From the NCBI GenBank assembly GCA_023399375.1, contig JAEWPX010000014.1:1-46300 (forward strand): a stretch of DNA of 46,300 nt, written 5' to 3'. Shown here one piece after another: positions 11,398 to 20,232 of this stretch. This DNA is from Pseudomonadota bacterium. GTDB lineage: Bacteria; Desulfobacterota; Desulfovibrionia; Desulfovibrionales; Desulfovibrionaceae. The notes below the pieces were generated by a model. That model saw only the letters and a program-made list of their open reading frames with translations, was not told where the DNA came from and searched no databases. Each line of letters opens with the position of its first letter. Position 1 is the first letter of the stretch. The translations under genes were made by a program, and so were the position numbers.

Positions 11398-14300
11398 ATG
11401 GCCAAGACAAAAGCCAAGGATACGCCGCGTCAGGAGGACGCCACGTCCGCCAAGCCCGCCAAACAAGGAGACGCGGCCATCGATACCGCCACCACGCTCA
11501 TTCTCACCGGAGCCGACATCGTCGGCATCGGCGAAGAAGCCGAAATTCTCGTCGGAGGCAAGAACTACAATACGGCGCTCATCAGCCAGATCGCCGGCAT
11601 CCGCGCACCCCAGTTTCGGGCCGTGTCCTCCGTGGCCTTCCACCGCGTGCTCGACGAGACCAAGGTTAACGCGTCGCTGATCCGCGAAGTGGTCAACGAC
11701 GGCTACCGTCGGGTCAACTGGAACGACGAGGATGTCAACAGCGACCCGGAATACATGAAAAACCTCGTGCGCGACCTCGCCGAGGAAGCCAGGGGCAAGA
11801 TCGCCGACGCCTCGGGCACGACCATCAAGCTGCGCACCTTCATCAACAACGTGGTCGAGGGCTTCGCCACCTCTCCCGAAGGCATCGACCAGCTGCGCAA
11901 ACGCTCCGTGCTCGTCCAGGTCGCCATCCTCTCCGTCGACATGCCGGCCGAAGTCCGCGAGGCCGTGTCCAACGCCTACAACGACATCTGCCGGGACGCC
12001 GGCCTCGAGGACGTCCCCGTGGCCGTGCGCTCCTCGGCCGCGGGCGAAGACAGCCGCAAGAAGGCCTTCGCCGGCCTCCAGGACACCTATCTCAACATCG
12101 TGGGCGCGGCCCAGGCCGTCAAGGCCTACCAGTGGGACTGCGCCTCGGCCTATAACCTGCGCTCCATGACCTACCGCCGCGAGGCGATCCTCGACGCCGT
12201 GGCCGCCGCCGAACGCACCGGCGACGACTCCATCGCCGAGAACGCCAAGATCGAGTGGGCCATCGAAAACACGTCCCTGTCCGTGTGCATCATGCGCATG
12301 ATCAACCCGGTCATTTCCGGCACGGCCTTCGCCGCGGACACGGCCACCGGCTGCCGGGGCACCTCGCGCAACGACCTCGTGTCCATCGACGCCAGCTACG
12401 GCCTCGGCGAGGCCGTGGTCGGCGGCATGGTCACGCCCGACAAGCTCTTCGTCTTCCAGCGCGACGACGGGTCCGAGGTCGTGATCCGCAACATGGGCTA
12501 CAAGGACAAGAAGATCGTCTACGACGACAAGGAAGGCGGCACCAAGCTCGTCAAGGTGAGCGACGAGGAAGCCTACCGCTGGGCGCTCTCCCTGGCTCAG
12601 GCCGAAGAGGTCGCCCGGGGCGTTCGCGCCATCAGCGTCGCCTACGGCGGCTGCATCATGGACACGGAATTCTGCATCGACCAGTCCGACCGGCTCTGGT
12701 TCGTGCAGGCCCGGCCCGAGACCCGCTGGAACGAGGAGCTCGAACGCCATCCGCACACCATCTTCATGCGCCGCATGGAAGTGGAGAAGAAGGCCGTGGC
12801 CACGGCCGAGGTCATCCTCGAGGGCAACGGCGCTTCGCGCGGGGCGGGCCAGGGCATGGTGCGCTTCCTGCGCTCGGCGCTCGAACTCAACAAGATCCAG
12901 AAGGGCGACGTGCTCGCCGCCGAACGCACCGACCCGGACATGGTGCCGGGCATGCGCGTGGCCTCGGCCATCCTGGCCGACGCCGGCGGCGACACCAGCC
13001 ACGCCGCCATCACTTCCCGCGAGCTCGGCATTCCCGCCGTCATCGGCATCCAGCGCGCCGAGACCCTGCGCTCCCTCGACGGCCAGTACGTGACCGTGGA
13101 CGGCTCGCGCGGCTGCGTCTACCGGGGCCTTTTGCCCCTGCAGGAAGTCGGCGGCGAGATGGATTTGTCGCAGCTCCCGGCGACCAAAACCAAGGTCGGC
13201 CTGATCCTGGCCGACGTCGGGCAGGCGCTTTTCCTCTCCCGCCTGCGCAACGTCCCGGATTTCGAAGTGGGCCTGCTGCGCGCCGAGTTCATGCTCGGCA
13301 ACATCGGCGTCCACCCGCAAGCCCTCGAAGCCTACGACAACGGCACCCTGCCGACCCTGATCGAGAGCAAGGTCAAGGAACTCGACGCCAAGCTGACCAA
13401 GATCGTGCGCGAGCAGCTCGCGGCGGGATTTATCAACGTGCAGATCAAGCTGCGCGGCTACGTCGGCCTCGTCACGGGCCTGGCCGGCGAGCTCGACGCC
13501 CTGGCCGACCACGCCGGCGCCCGCGGCACCGACGAAGTCATGGCCGTGCACCGCCAGATCCGCGAGCTGGAAAAGCGCCTCGACCATCATCTGGAAGAGG
13601 TCACCCGCCGCCTGGACCTGCTCAAGACCTCGGCGGACCTCGCCACCCACGTCGCCATCATCCTCGGCTACTGGGACGAACTCCAGGAAAAGGCCGTCGA
13701 TCCCGACGCGGTCAAGCGCCGTTACGAGATCAAGGCCCGCATCGAGGAGCGCGCGGCGGCCGTGGCCGAGGACCCCATGGTCAAGGACACCCTGTCCAAG
13801 ATCGCGGCCATGCGCCAGGAAGTGGCGCGTCAGGTCGGCATCAAGGGACAGATCGACGACCTGCAGTCGCTGCTCGCCAAGATCCGCAAGCAGCTCTTCT
13901 CGCGCGGCTTCCGCAGCGGCAAGGAGCTCTACGTCCAGACGCTTTCCCAGGGGCTCGGGCTTTTCGCCATGGCCTTCCACGGCAAGGCCATCCTCTACCG
14001 CACTACGGACTTCAAATCGAACGAATACCGCAACCTCCTCGGCGGCAGCCTGTTCGAGGCCGTGGAGGACAACCCCATGCTCGGCTACCGGGGCGTCTCG
14101 CGCAACATCCACGACTGGGAGATCGAGTCGTTCAAGCTCGCGCGCGGCATCTTCGGCGGCAAGAACCTGCACATCATGCTGCCTTTCGTGCGCACCGTGG
14201 AGGAGGCCACCTCCATGAAGCGCTACCTCGAGCGGGTGCACAAGCTGCACTCCGGCGACGACGGGCTCAAGATGTTCATCATGTCCGAGATTCCGAGCAA

Positions 14301-14994
14301 CGCCATCCTGGCAAAGCAGTTCATCCAGGAGTTCGACGGCTTTTCCATCGGCTCCAACGACATGACGCAGATGGTGCTCGGCACCGACCGCGACAATCCG
14401 GCGCTGCGTCACATCTACGACGAAGAGGACCCGGCCGTGGTCTGGGCGCTGCTCGTGACCATCTTCGCCGGCCAGAAGTACGGCAAGAAGGTGGGCTTTT
14501 GCGGCCAGGGCGTGTCCAACAGCCTCATCATCCGGGGCCTGGTCGCCATTGCCGGCATCGTCTGCGCCTCGGTCGTGCCGGACACCTACTTCCGCACCAA
14601 GTTCGACATGGCCCACGTCGAGGCCGAGGACATCCCGGTGAGCAGGCTCGGCGAGTGGCTGGGGCAGCAGCATCTGGAGCGCCTCAAGGCCGTGCTTCGC
14701 GAGAACAAGTACGAGCACATCGCCAAGAAGTACGATACCGCCGCGGACATCAAGGACTGGTACGACGGCGAACTGACCCGCCTGGCCGAACAGCTGCGGG
14801 AGAACCTGGAAAGCCCCAAGGCCTCCTTCTACCGCCAGGAGATGGAGACGTTCCGCCGCCTGTTCCACAAGCCGGTGCTCTACGCCACCTGGGATTGGCC
14901 GAGCACGGTCTACGACGCCATGCGTCAGGCCGGCTTCGATTCCTTCAAGGAGCAGGCCGAGGCGTTGGCCGCCCAGCGCCTGAAGAAGTGGTAA
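11398..14994 (+). CDS. Phosphoenolpyruvate synthase / PEP-utilizing enzyme, extended form
   Basis: Expected reaction: pyruvate + ATP + H2O to PEP + AMP + Pi, in the cytoplasm. The start ATG follows AAGGAGGGG. The N-terminal ATP-grasp domain (about 60-440, ending FVQARPET), the swivelling domain with phospho-histidine H535 in GGDTSHAAI, and the PEP/pyruvate barrel (GVGLLRAEF-like segment near 622, DFKSNEYRNL near 870, GFSIGSNDMTQ, and catalytic C1035 in GFCGQG) are all present. At 1198 residues it is about 400 longer than E. coli PpsA. The extra sequence is a charged, probably coiled-coil insertion of about 200 residues (about 645-860) inside the C-terminal barrel, plus about 120 extra residues after C1035. 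Its place after pyruvate carboxylase suggests joint control of pyruvate flow. A pyruvate phosphate dikinase-like specificity cannot be excluded. Confidence 0.9.
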   Translation: MAKTKAKDTPRQEDATSAKPAKQGDAAIDTATTLILTGADIVGIGEEAEILVGGKNYNTALISQIAGIRAPQFRAVSSVAFHRVLDETKVNASLIREVVNDGYRRVNWNDEDVNSDPEYMKNLVRDLAEEARGKIADASGTTIKLRTFINNVVEGFATSPEGIDQLRKRSVLVQVAILSVDMPAEVREAVSNAYNDICRDAGLEDVPVAVRSSAAGEDSRKKAFAGLQDTYLNIVGAAQAVKAYQWDCASAYNLRSMTYRREAILDAVAAAERTGDDSIAENAKIEWAIENTSLSVCIMRMINPVISGTAFAADTATGCRGTSRNDLVSIDASYGLGEAVVGGMVTPDKLFVFQRDDGSEVVIRNMGYKDKKIVYDDKEGGTKLVKVSDEEAYRWALSLAQAEEVARGVRAISVAYGGCIMDTEFCIDQSDRLWFVQARPETRWNEELERHPHTIFMRRMEVEKKAVATAEVILEGNGASRGAGQGMVRFLRSALELNKIQKGDVLAAERTDPDMVPGMRVASAILADAGGDTSHAAITSRELGIPAVIGIQRAETLRSLDGQYVTVDGSRGCVYRGLLPLQEVGGEMDLSQLPATKTKVGLILADVGQALFLSRLRNVPDFEVGLLRAEFMLGNIGVHPQALEAYDNGTLPTLIESKVKELDAKLTKIVREQLAAGFINVQIKLRGYVGLVTGLAGELDALADHAGARGTDEVMAVHRQIRELEKRLDHHLEEVTRRLDLLKTSADLATHVAIILGYWDELQEKAVDPDAVKRRYEIKARIEERAAAVAEDPMVKDTLSKIAAMRQEVARQVGIKGQIDDLQSLLAKIRKQLFSRGFRSGKELYVQTLSQGLGLFAMAFHGKAILYRTTDFKSNEYRNLLGGSLFEAVEDNPMLGYRGVSRNIHDWEIESFKLARGIFGGKNLHIMLPFVRTVEEATSMKRYLERVHKLHSGDDGLKMFIMSEIPSNAILAKQFIQEFDGFSIGSNDMTQMVLGTDRDNPALRHIYDEEDPAVVWALLVTIFAGQKYGKKVGFCGQGVSNSLIIRGLVAIAGIVCASVVPDTYFRTKFDMAHVEAEDIPVSRLGEWLGQQHLERLKAVLRENKYEHIAKKYDTAADIKDWYDGELTRLAEQLRENLESPKASFYRQEMETFRRLFHKPVLYATWDWPSTVYDAMRQAGFDSFKEQAEALAAQRLKKW

Positions 14995-15011
14995 GGGTCT
15001 TCTAAGATAAC

Positions 15012-15056
15012 GCCTCCGGCGGCCTGGAGGGGCGCGGCCCCTCCAGGACCTCCCGA
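15012..15056. repeat. dispersed palindromic intergenic repeat, copy 1
   Basis: GCCTCCGGCGG flank followed by an 11-bp hairpin (15023-15033 with 15037-15047, 3-nt loop) and a GACCTCCC tail. The same flank plus hairpin recurs inverted at 26372-26416 and, degenerate, at 38286-38320; a related double hairpin lies at 30062-30111. Lies just after the PEP synthase stop. Confidence 0.7.
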
Positions 15057-15063
15057 GAAATGG

Positions 15064-15101
15064 AAACGGCCGCCCGGGTGCACCCGGGCGGCCGTTTTAT
15101 T
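15064..15101. terminator. bidirectional terminator between PEP synthase and the M23 peptidase gene
   Basis: A perfect 34-bp palindrome (15064-15097, 17-nt arms, no unpaired centre in the sequence), with AAA at its left end and TTTTATTT at its right. It separates two converging genes and has the properties of an intrinsic terminator on both strands, strongest on the plus strand. Confidence 0.9.
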
Positions 15102-15115
15102 TGGGGAGAAGGGGG

Positions 15116-16414
15116 TTACAGCTTGTTGAGGATGTTGTCGTCGATCCAGTGCTGGTCCCACCATTCGATGGGCGAGGTCTCCTCGCCGAAGACCAGCACG
15201 CCGAAGTGCAGGTGGTCGCCGCCGGCCAGGCCGCTGACGCCGGTGCGGCCGAGGATCTCGCCTTTCTTGATCTCCTGGCCGACCTTCACGTCGATGCGGC
15301 GCAGGTGGGCGTAGAGCGTCTGCAGCCCCAGGCCGTGGTCGATGATCACCGTCTCGCCGTAGATGCCGAGAAATCCGGCGAAGACCACCTTGCCGGTGTT
15401 GGCCGCGGGCACGGGCGCGCCCTCGAGGGAGGCCAGGTCCACGCCCATGTGCGTCTGCTGGTCGATTTCCTTGCCCTGGTAGTAGTAGGTGCGGTGGTCG
15501 CCGAAGCCGGCTTTGGGCGCGGCGTTGGGCAGGCGCAGGAAAGCCTTCTTGTCCCAGAGCATGGTCGGAGCGGACTTGAGCGCCAGCTCGCGCAGGAACA
15601 CGGCGTTTTGCTTGCGCACGTCGTTGTTGACGCGCAGGTAGATCTGGAGGTTGTCCCGGGTGTCGGTGATGATGTCGTAGTACTGCGGCATCTTGGATTC
15701 CAGGAACGCGTCGGAGATGTTGATCTTGTCCTGGCGGAACTTGCGCGGGATGGCCTGGTAGCGGAAGGAGGCGATGGCCGTGTTGCCGGCCTTGTCCGTC
15801 ACCTTGACCTTGGGCACGAAGTCTTTCGGGTCCATGTCGTAAGGGAAGACGTAGAGCCCGAAATATTTTCCGTTCTCCATTTTGTAAGCCGGGAAGAAGT
15901 CCTTGCCCACCACCACGCCGGCGCTTTCGGGCTCTTCGTTGACCTGGAAGGACACGGCGCCGACGCCGCCCTGGCGCACGTTGTGGGCTAGGCTCGTCAC
16001 CTCCACGCGCGGCGGCGTGGTGTCGAGGGTCATGGTCTTTTCGAAGCGCGCGGTGTTGCCCGCGCCGAAATTGGCCAGGGAGCGGTCCGTGGCCGTCACC
16101 GTCAGGCCGAACGTCCCGTCGCGCAGGCCGGCCGGCTCCAGGGTGAACTTCTCTTCCGCGTCCTTGACCGGGGTGGCGTAGGACTGGTCGAGCAGGGTGA
16201 TCTGCTTGTCGCCCTGGGTCACCGTGACCTTGGCGTTTTTAAGCCCCGAACCGGCGTCCGCCAGACGCAGCGTGAACTCGCGCTTGGGCGCGGCCACGTC
16301 GCTTTGCGGCGAAAGCGCGATGGTCGGTTTGACGGTGTCCGTCAGGAAGAAATAGCCGCAGGCTGCGGCGATGGCCGCCAGAAGCAGGATGATGCCGAAA
16401 ACGAGTTTTTTCAT
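15116..16414 (-). CDS. M23-family metallopeptidase (LytM-type endopeptidase), membrane-anchored
   Basis: Predicted periplasmic peptidoglycan endopeptidase, or a LytM-type activator of amidases. 432 residues from the ATG at 16414, preceded by GAGGAA. A single N-terminal membrane segment (about residues 4-24) follows a short KK motif and could act as an uncleaved anchor. The middle (about 35-290) looks like beta-rich Ig-like modules (DSGSGLKNAKV, DTTPPRVEV). The C-terminal catalytic domain has the zinc ligands HxxxD (H322, D326), YAHL (H370) and HLHFG (H401, H403), so it should be active. Its gene is divergent from the mscS-type gene, with 158 bp between the starts, and converges with the PEP synthase gene. 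The natural substrate cross-link is not evident from the sequence. Confidence 0.9.
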   Translation of the reverse strand: MKKLVFGIILLLAAIAAACGYFFLTDTVKPTIALSPQSDVAAPKREFTLRLADAGSGLKNAKVTVTQGDKQITLLDQSYATPVKDAEEKFTLEPAGLRDGTFGLTVTATDRSLANFGAGNTARFEKTMTLDTTPPRVEVTSLAHNVRQGGVGAVSFQVNEEPESAGVVVGKDFFPAYKMENGKYFGLYVFPYDMDPKDFVPKVKVTDKAGNTAIASFRYQAIPRKFRQDKINISDAFLESKMPQYYDIITDTRDNLQIYLRVNNDVRKQNAVFLRELALKSAPTMLWDKKAFLRLPNAAPKAGFGDHRTYYYQGKEIDQQTHMGVDLASLEGAPVPAANTGKVVFAGFLGIYGETVIIDHGLGLQTLYAHLRRIDVKVGQEIKKGEILGRTGVSGLAGGDHLHFGVLVFGEETSPIEWWDQHWIDDNILNKL

Positions 16415-16572
16415 GCTGGGTTCCTCATCGTTGGGCCGTGTCATAACGGCCGTGGCCGGGCAGCGCAAGCACGCCCGGCGCGGCGTGGACGTTAAGGCCC
16501 CGGGGCTTGCCCGAAATCCCCCGACAGACTAGAAAACCGTAACGATCCGAACCGCCAGCCCAGGGAGTCCCC

Positions 16573-18921
16573 ATGCAGGCCATCTTTCTGTGCCGCCTCG
16601 CCGTTCCGCTCGCCTGCTGCCTGCTCGCGCTCGCCTTTTCCTGCGCCGCCCGGGCCGGAGACGGGCAGACGCCGCTTTGGCGGTCCATCAGCGACGGCCT
16701 GCACCGCAACATCGAAATCAAGCGCCAGGAACTCGAGCGCATCCGCAAGGCATTGCCCGCGGATACGGCGGCGCTCGACGCGGCCCTTGGCGACGTGAGC
16801 AGCCGGCTCGACCAGATTCTGCTTTTGCGCGGCGTGGCCGGGGAAACACCCTGGGCCTCGCGCAGCCTGCTCATGCAGTTGCGCGAATTGACCGCCGCCG
16901 TGGACGTCGCCTGCGAACCCCTTCGGGACATGCGCGACGTGCTCGCGCGCACCAAGCAGGAATACGCCGTCCTGCGCCAGATCCGGGCCCGCAACGCCAG
17001 CCGCGAGTATGCCGAGCTCGTGAGCGAGGAGCTGTCCGGTCCCGGGCGGGAGTTCAAGGAACTCAAGGGCGATGTGGATGCGGTCAAGGCCGAGGTGGAC
17101 GCTTCCCTGGCCCAGGCGACGGCCCTTGACGCGGATATCGAGGTCGCCCGCAAGGAGGAGGTGGACCGCTTCGTCGCCCTGTTCACGCAGGCCTATTTCT
17201 CGTCGTCGGGTTCCTTGCTCGCCGTTTCCGGGCTGGCGGGCATGATGGACGATTTTTTCCAATGGCGAAACGCCGCGCCGCGCTTCTGGAAACCCGTGGC
17301 CTCCTGGACGCTGTGGGAGCGTTATCTCGCCGCCGCCGCTGCGTATTGCATCCTGCTGCTCGGCGTCCTGCACCTGTGTCGCCGCCGTTTTCCGGCCATC
17401 GCCGGCCGCCCTCTCGGGCCGCTTGTCTGGATCGTCGTCGGGCTGGCCCTTTTCGCCGGCCGGCAGACGGTGCTTTTCGCGGCCAATCAGTTCACTTCGC
17501 TGGCCTGGGTGCTCGCCGTCAGCTGGGGTCTTGTGGGCATGCTCGGCGGCGGCGCGCGCCTGCGGACGCTGTTCGTCTGTTTTGCGGCGACTGCTGTCTG
17601 CGACATCGGCAACGTCCCGGCTTCGGTGGCCGGGGCGATGCTGCCCGTGCTCGCGGCCGCGGCGATCTGGCGGCTGCGCCGTTGCGGCTGCGGCCTGACT
17701 TCCGACGCGGTGGCGCTGGCCGCGGCGGGCGTCGCCGGAGTGTTCGGCTACGGTCCCCAGGGCGTGGCCCTGGTGCAGGCGCTTTTCATGCTGCATCTGA
17801 CTCTCGGCGTCGCGGGCGCGGTCCAGCGCAACCTCGCCGCGCGCAATGACGGCGGCCGGCGGTCCCTGGCCGGGCTGGCCGCGCCCTTTGCCGTCACGGT
17901 GCTCGCCACGCTCTACGTGGCCTGGGTGCTGGTCTTTCTCGGCGGGCCTGGGCTCATGGACTACGTGTTCGGTCTCAAGGCGCAGATCGGCAGCGTGACG
18001 ATCTCCCCGGAAGCCGTGGTCGTGCTGCTCCTCACGTTTTTCCTGCTGCGCCTGGTCCAGGCTTGGTTCGTGCGGCTGCTCGGGCTGACTACACTTCGCG
18101 GCAAAGCCATCGACCCGGGGCTGTCCCACACGCTCGGCGCGGTCTTTTCCTATGCGACGTGGCTGCTTTTTCTCCTGTTCGCCCTGCATTTGTTCGAGGT
18201 GCCGCTCGGCGCGCTGACCTGGATCGCCAGCGGCCTGTCCGTGGGCATCGGCTTCGGGCTCAAGGACATCGTCAACAACTTCGTCAGCGGGCTCATCATC
18301 ATGTTCGGCGGCGCGGTGAAAAAGGGGGACATCATCCAACAGGGCAAGAACATCGGCGAAGTGGTGGACCTGTCCGTGCGCAACACCATCATGCGCACCC
18401 TGGACAACACCACGGTCATCATCCCCAACGCCAGCTTCCTGCGCGGCGAGATCGTGAACCTGAGCTATCAGGACGCCACGCTGCGACTGACCATTCCCGT
18501 GACCGTGGCCCCGGGCACCAAGCCCAAAAAGGTGCGCAAGATCCTGCTCGCCATCGCCAAGGAGCATCCCGACGTGCTCAAGCAGCCGGCCCCGGAGGTG
18601 CTCATGAACGCGTTCAGCCGCCTGGGCCTGGAATTCGACCTCCATGTCTGGATCGACAACTTCATGAAGAAGTTCCAGGTCCAGTCCGAACTGGCCGCGG
18701 CCATCGACAGGGAGTTCCAGGAGAACAAGATCCTGTTGGCCTTCCAGAGCGTGAAAGTGAAGTACAAGCCCAAGGGCAGCGAGGCCATGCAGCTCGAAGC
18801 CATGCGCGAGGAATTGCGCGCCAAGCGCGCCCAGGTGCTCGGCAAGACCCGCCGGCTGCGCCGCACCCATGCCAGGCTCCGCTGGCCCGCCGCGTCGGCC
18901 GCACGGACGGAGGAGGAATAG
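16573..18921 (+). CDS. Mechanosensitive ion channel of the MscS family, large form
   Basis: 782-residue inner-membrane channel expected to open under membrane tension to release osmolytes. It begins with a signal peptide (LAVPLACCLLALAFSCAARA), then a periplasmic, probably coiled-coil domain (about 30-240), several transmembrane helices (about 255-520), and the MscS core: pore-lining helix with GLSVGIGFGLKDIVNNFVSG, then the beta domain (KKGDIIQQGKNIGEVVDLSVRNT, VIIPNASF) and the alpha/beta cytoplasmic vestibule. The architecture is like E. coli MscK/YbdG/YjeP-type long channels rather than the 286-residue MscS. The ATG at 16573 has a modest ribosome site. The stop codon directly abuts the ATG of the next gene, a ligand-gated K+ channel homologue, so the two channels are very likely made together. 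Confidence 0.92.
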   Translation: MQAIFLCRLAVPLACCLLALAFSCAARAGDGQTPLWRSISDGLHRNIEIKRQELERIRKALPADTAALDAALGDVSSRLDQILLLRGVAGETPWASRSLLMQLRELTAAVDVACEPLRDMRDVLARTKQEYAVLRQIRARNASREYAELVSEELSGPGREFKELKGDVDAVKAEVDASLAQATALDADIEVARKEEVDRFVALFTQAYFSSSGSLLAVSGLAGMMDDFFQWRNAAPRFWKPVASWTLWERYLAAAAAYCILLLGVLHLCRRRFPAIAGRPLGPLVWIVVGLALFAGRQTVLFAANQFTSLAWVLAVSWGLVGMLGGGARLRTLFVCFAATAVCDIGNVPASVAGAMLPVLAAAAIWRLRRCGCGLTSDAVALAAAGVAGVFGYGPQGVALVQALFMLHLTLGVAGAVQRNLAARNDGGRRSLAGLAAPFAVTVLATLYVAWVLVFLGGPGLMDYVFGLKAQIGSVTISPEAVVVLLLTFFLLRLVQAWFVRLLGLTTLRGKAIDPGLSHTLGAVFSYATWLLFLLFALHLFEVPLGALTWIASGLSVGIGFGLKDIVNNFVSGLIIMFGGAVKKGDIIQQGKNIGEVVDLSVRNTIMRTLDNTTVIIPNASFLRGEIVNLSYQDATLRLTIPVTVAPGTKPKKVRKILLAIAKEHPDVLKQPAPEVLMNAFSRLGLEFDLHVWIDNFMKKFQVQSELAAAIDREFQENKILLAFQSVKVKYKPKGSEAMQLEAMREELRAKRAQVLGKTRRLRRTHARLRWPAASAARTEEE

Positions 18922-20034
18922 ATGCGACGCGCCCTCTGGTTCGTCCTGGCCCTGGCTTGGTTCGGGGGAGGCGCATGCGCCGCCTGGGCCCAGGCCCTGC
19001 CGCAAGCGCCGCAACCCGAAGCGAAGCGCCACGTGCATGTCGGCGTCTACGTCGCGCCGCCTTTTCTGGAACGCACCAACGCCGGGCACTATCATGGCAT
19101 GGCGCTCGCCCTGTGGCACGACATCGCCGAGGATACGGGACTTACCTACGACGTGCGCGAATTCGGCCTCGAAGAGCTGCTGCGGGCCATCGAGACGGGG
19201 GACGTGGACGTCGGCGTGTCGGCGCTGTCCATTACTCCGGAGCGCGAGAGTCTGATGGATTTCTCGCAGCCCTATTACTACACCGGGCTCGGCATCGCCG
19301 TGCCGGCCCGCAACGCCCTGGACCGCATCGAGGCGACGCTCGGGCGGGTGCTTTCCGAAAAGGTGCTGGCCTATGTCGGGTCGCTGCTGGCGCTGCTCTT
19401 TGTCGTGGGCGCGGTGGTCTGGGCAGTGGAGCGCCGACGCAATCCCGAGCATTTCCGGCCGGGGCGCAGGGGCCTTGGCGATGGGCTGTGGTGGTCGGCC
19501 GTGACCATGACCTCGGTCGGCTACGGCGACAAGACGCCCAAAACCCTGCTCGGCCGCTCCGTGGCCCTGGTCTGGATGTTCGTTTCCGTGGCGCTGCTCG
19601 CCTCCTTCACCGCGGGCATCACGTCGCTTCTGACCGTGGAATCCCTGGGCAGTTCGGTGCGCGGCCCGGACGATTTGCAGCATGTGCGCGTGGGGGTGCT
19701 GCACGACGCCTCCGCCGCCGAAGAGCTCACGGCCACGCATATCGGCCATCACGCGTACGAGACGCTGGAGGACGGCCTGCGCGCCCTCGTCGCCGGCGAG
19801 ATCGAGGCCTTCGTGCACGACAGGCCCATTCTGCTTTACTATCAGGCGCACGAACAGGCCGGGCGCATACAGGTGCTGCCGGGATTTTTCGATCCCCAAC
19901 TCTATGGATTTGCCTTTCCCCCGGGGTCGACGCTGCGCAAGACGATCAATATCGCCCTGCTGCGGCGTTTGGAAGACTCTGCCTACCGCCGGCGTGTGTT
20001 TGGGCCTTACCTGGGCAAAGCGGGCGTGCATTGA
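18922..20034 (+). CDS. GluR0-like ligand-gated potassium channel (SBP-type ligand domain split by a channel core)
   Basis: 370 residues with the layout of a prokaryotic ionotropic glutamate receptor. A signal peptide (about 1-25) is followed by lobe 1 of a family-3 solute-binding domain (VGVYVAPPFLE, DVGVSALSITPERE, MDFSQPYYYTGLGIAV), TM1 (about 143-170), a pore loop with the K+ selectivity filter TSVGYGD (197-203), TM2 (about 210-235), and then lobe 2 (RVGVLHDASAAEEL, LVAGEIEAFVHDRPIL). In this family, ligand closure of the two lobes opens a K+-selective tetramer. The ligand is probably an amino acid, but the binding residues were not assigned. The ATG directly follows the stop of the mscS-type gene and its GGAGGA site lies inside that gene, indicating translational coupling. 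A periplasmic binding protein alone is ruled out by the filter. Confidence 0.9.
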   Translation: MRRALWFVLALAWFGGGACAAWAQALPQAPQPEAKRHVHVGVYVAPPFLERTNAGHYHGMALALWHDIAEDTGLTYDVREFGLEELLRAIETGDVDVGVSALSITPERESLMDFSQPYYYTGLGIAVPARNALDRIEATLGRVLSEKVLAYVGSLLALLFVVGAVVWAVERRRNPEHFRPGRRGLGDGLWWSAVTMTSVGYGDKTPKTLLGRSVALVWMFVSVALLASFTAGITSLLTVESLGSSVRGPDDLQHVRVGVLHDASAAEELTATHIGHHAYETLEDGLRALVAGEIEAFVHDRPILLYYQAHEQAGRIQVLPGFFDPQLYGFAFPPGSTLRKTINIALLRRLEDSAYRRRVFGPYLGKAGVH

Positions 20035-20232
20035 CGCGCGCAAGGCGCACGGAACCGTCACCGTCCTGCCGCTATATCCCCGCAATGGGGCGGGAACATG
20101 ACAATACGTGCAGCTGCCTTGACTTTATGAATGGAATAGAGGAGTTGGTAAAAGTTCCCCCCAATAGCGAGGCGTAAGCGTCGGCCGGTCAGGCACCATC
20201 CGGACGACCTTTGCCGAGAGGAGAGCGCATCC

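Noticed and set aside
11311..14868. Very long minus-strand open frame opposite the PEP synthase gene
   Set aside because: It is a high-GC shadow: the plus strand has unmistakable PEP synthase motifs, while the antisense reading is low-complexity (His/Gly/Ala/Arg-rich) without recognisable domains.
18922..20034. Call as an amino-acid ABC transporter binding protein
   Set aside because: The solute-binding domain is split by two membrane helices and a K+ filter, and no ABC permease or ATPase follows.
16492..20085. 1197-codon minus-strand open frame across the two channel genes
   Set aside because: No domains, antisense to two well-supported proteins; the result of third-position GC bias.
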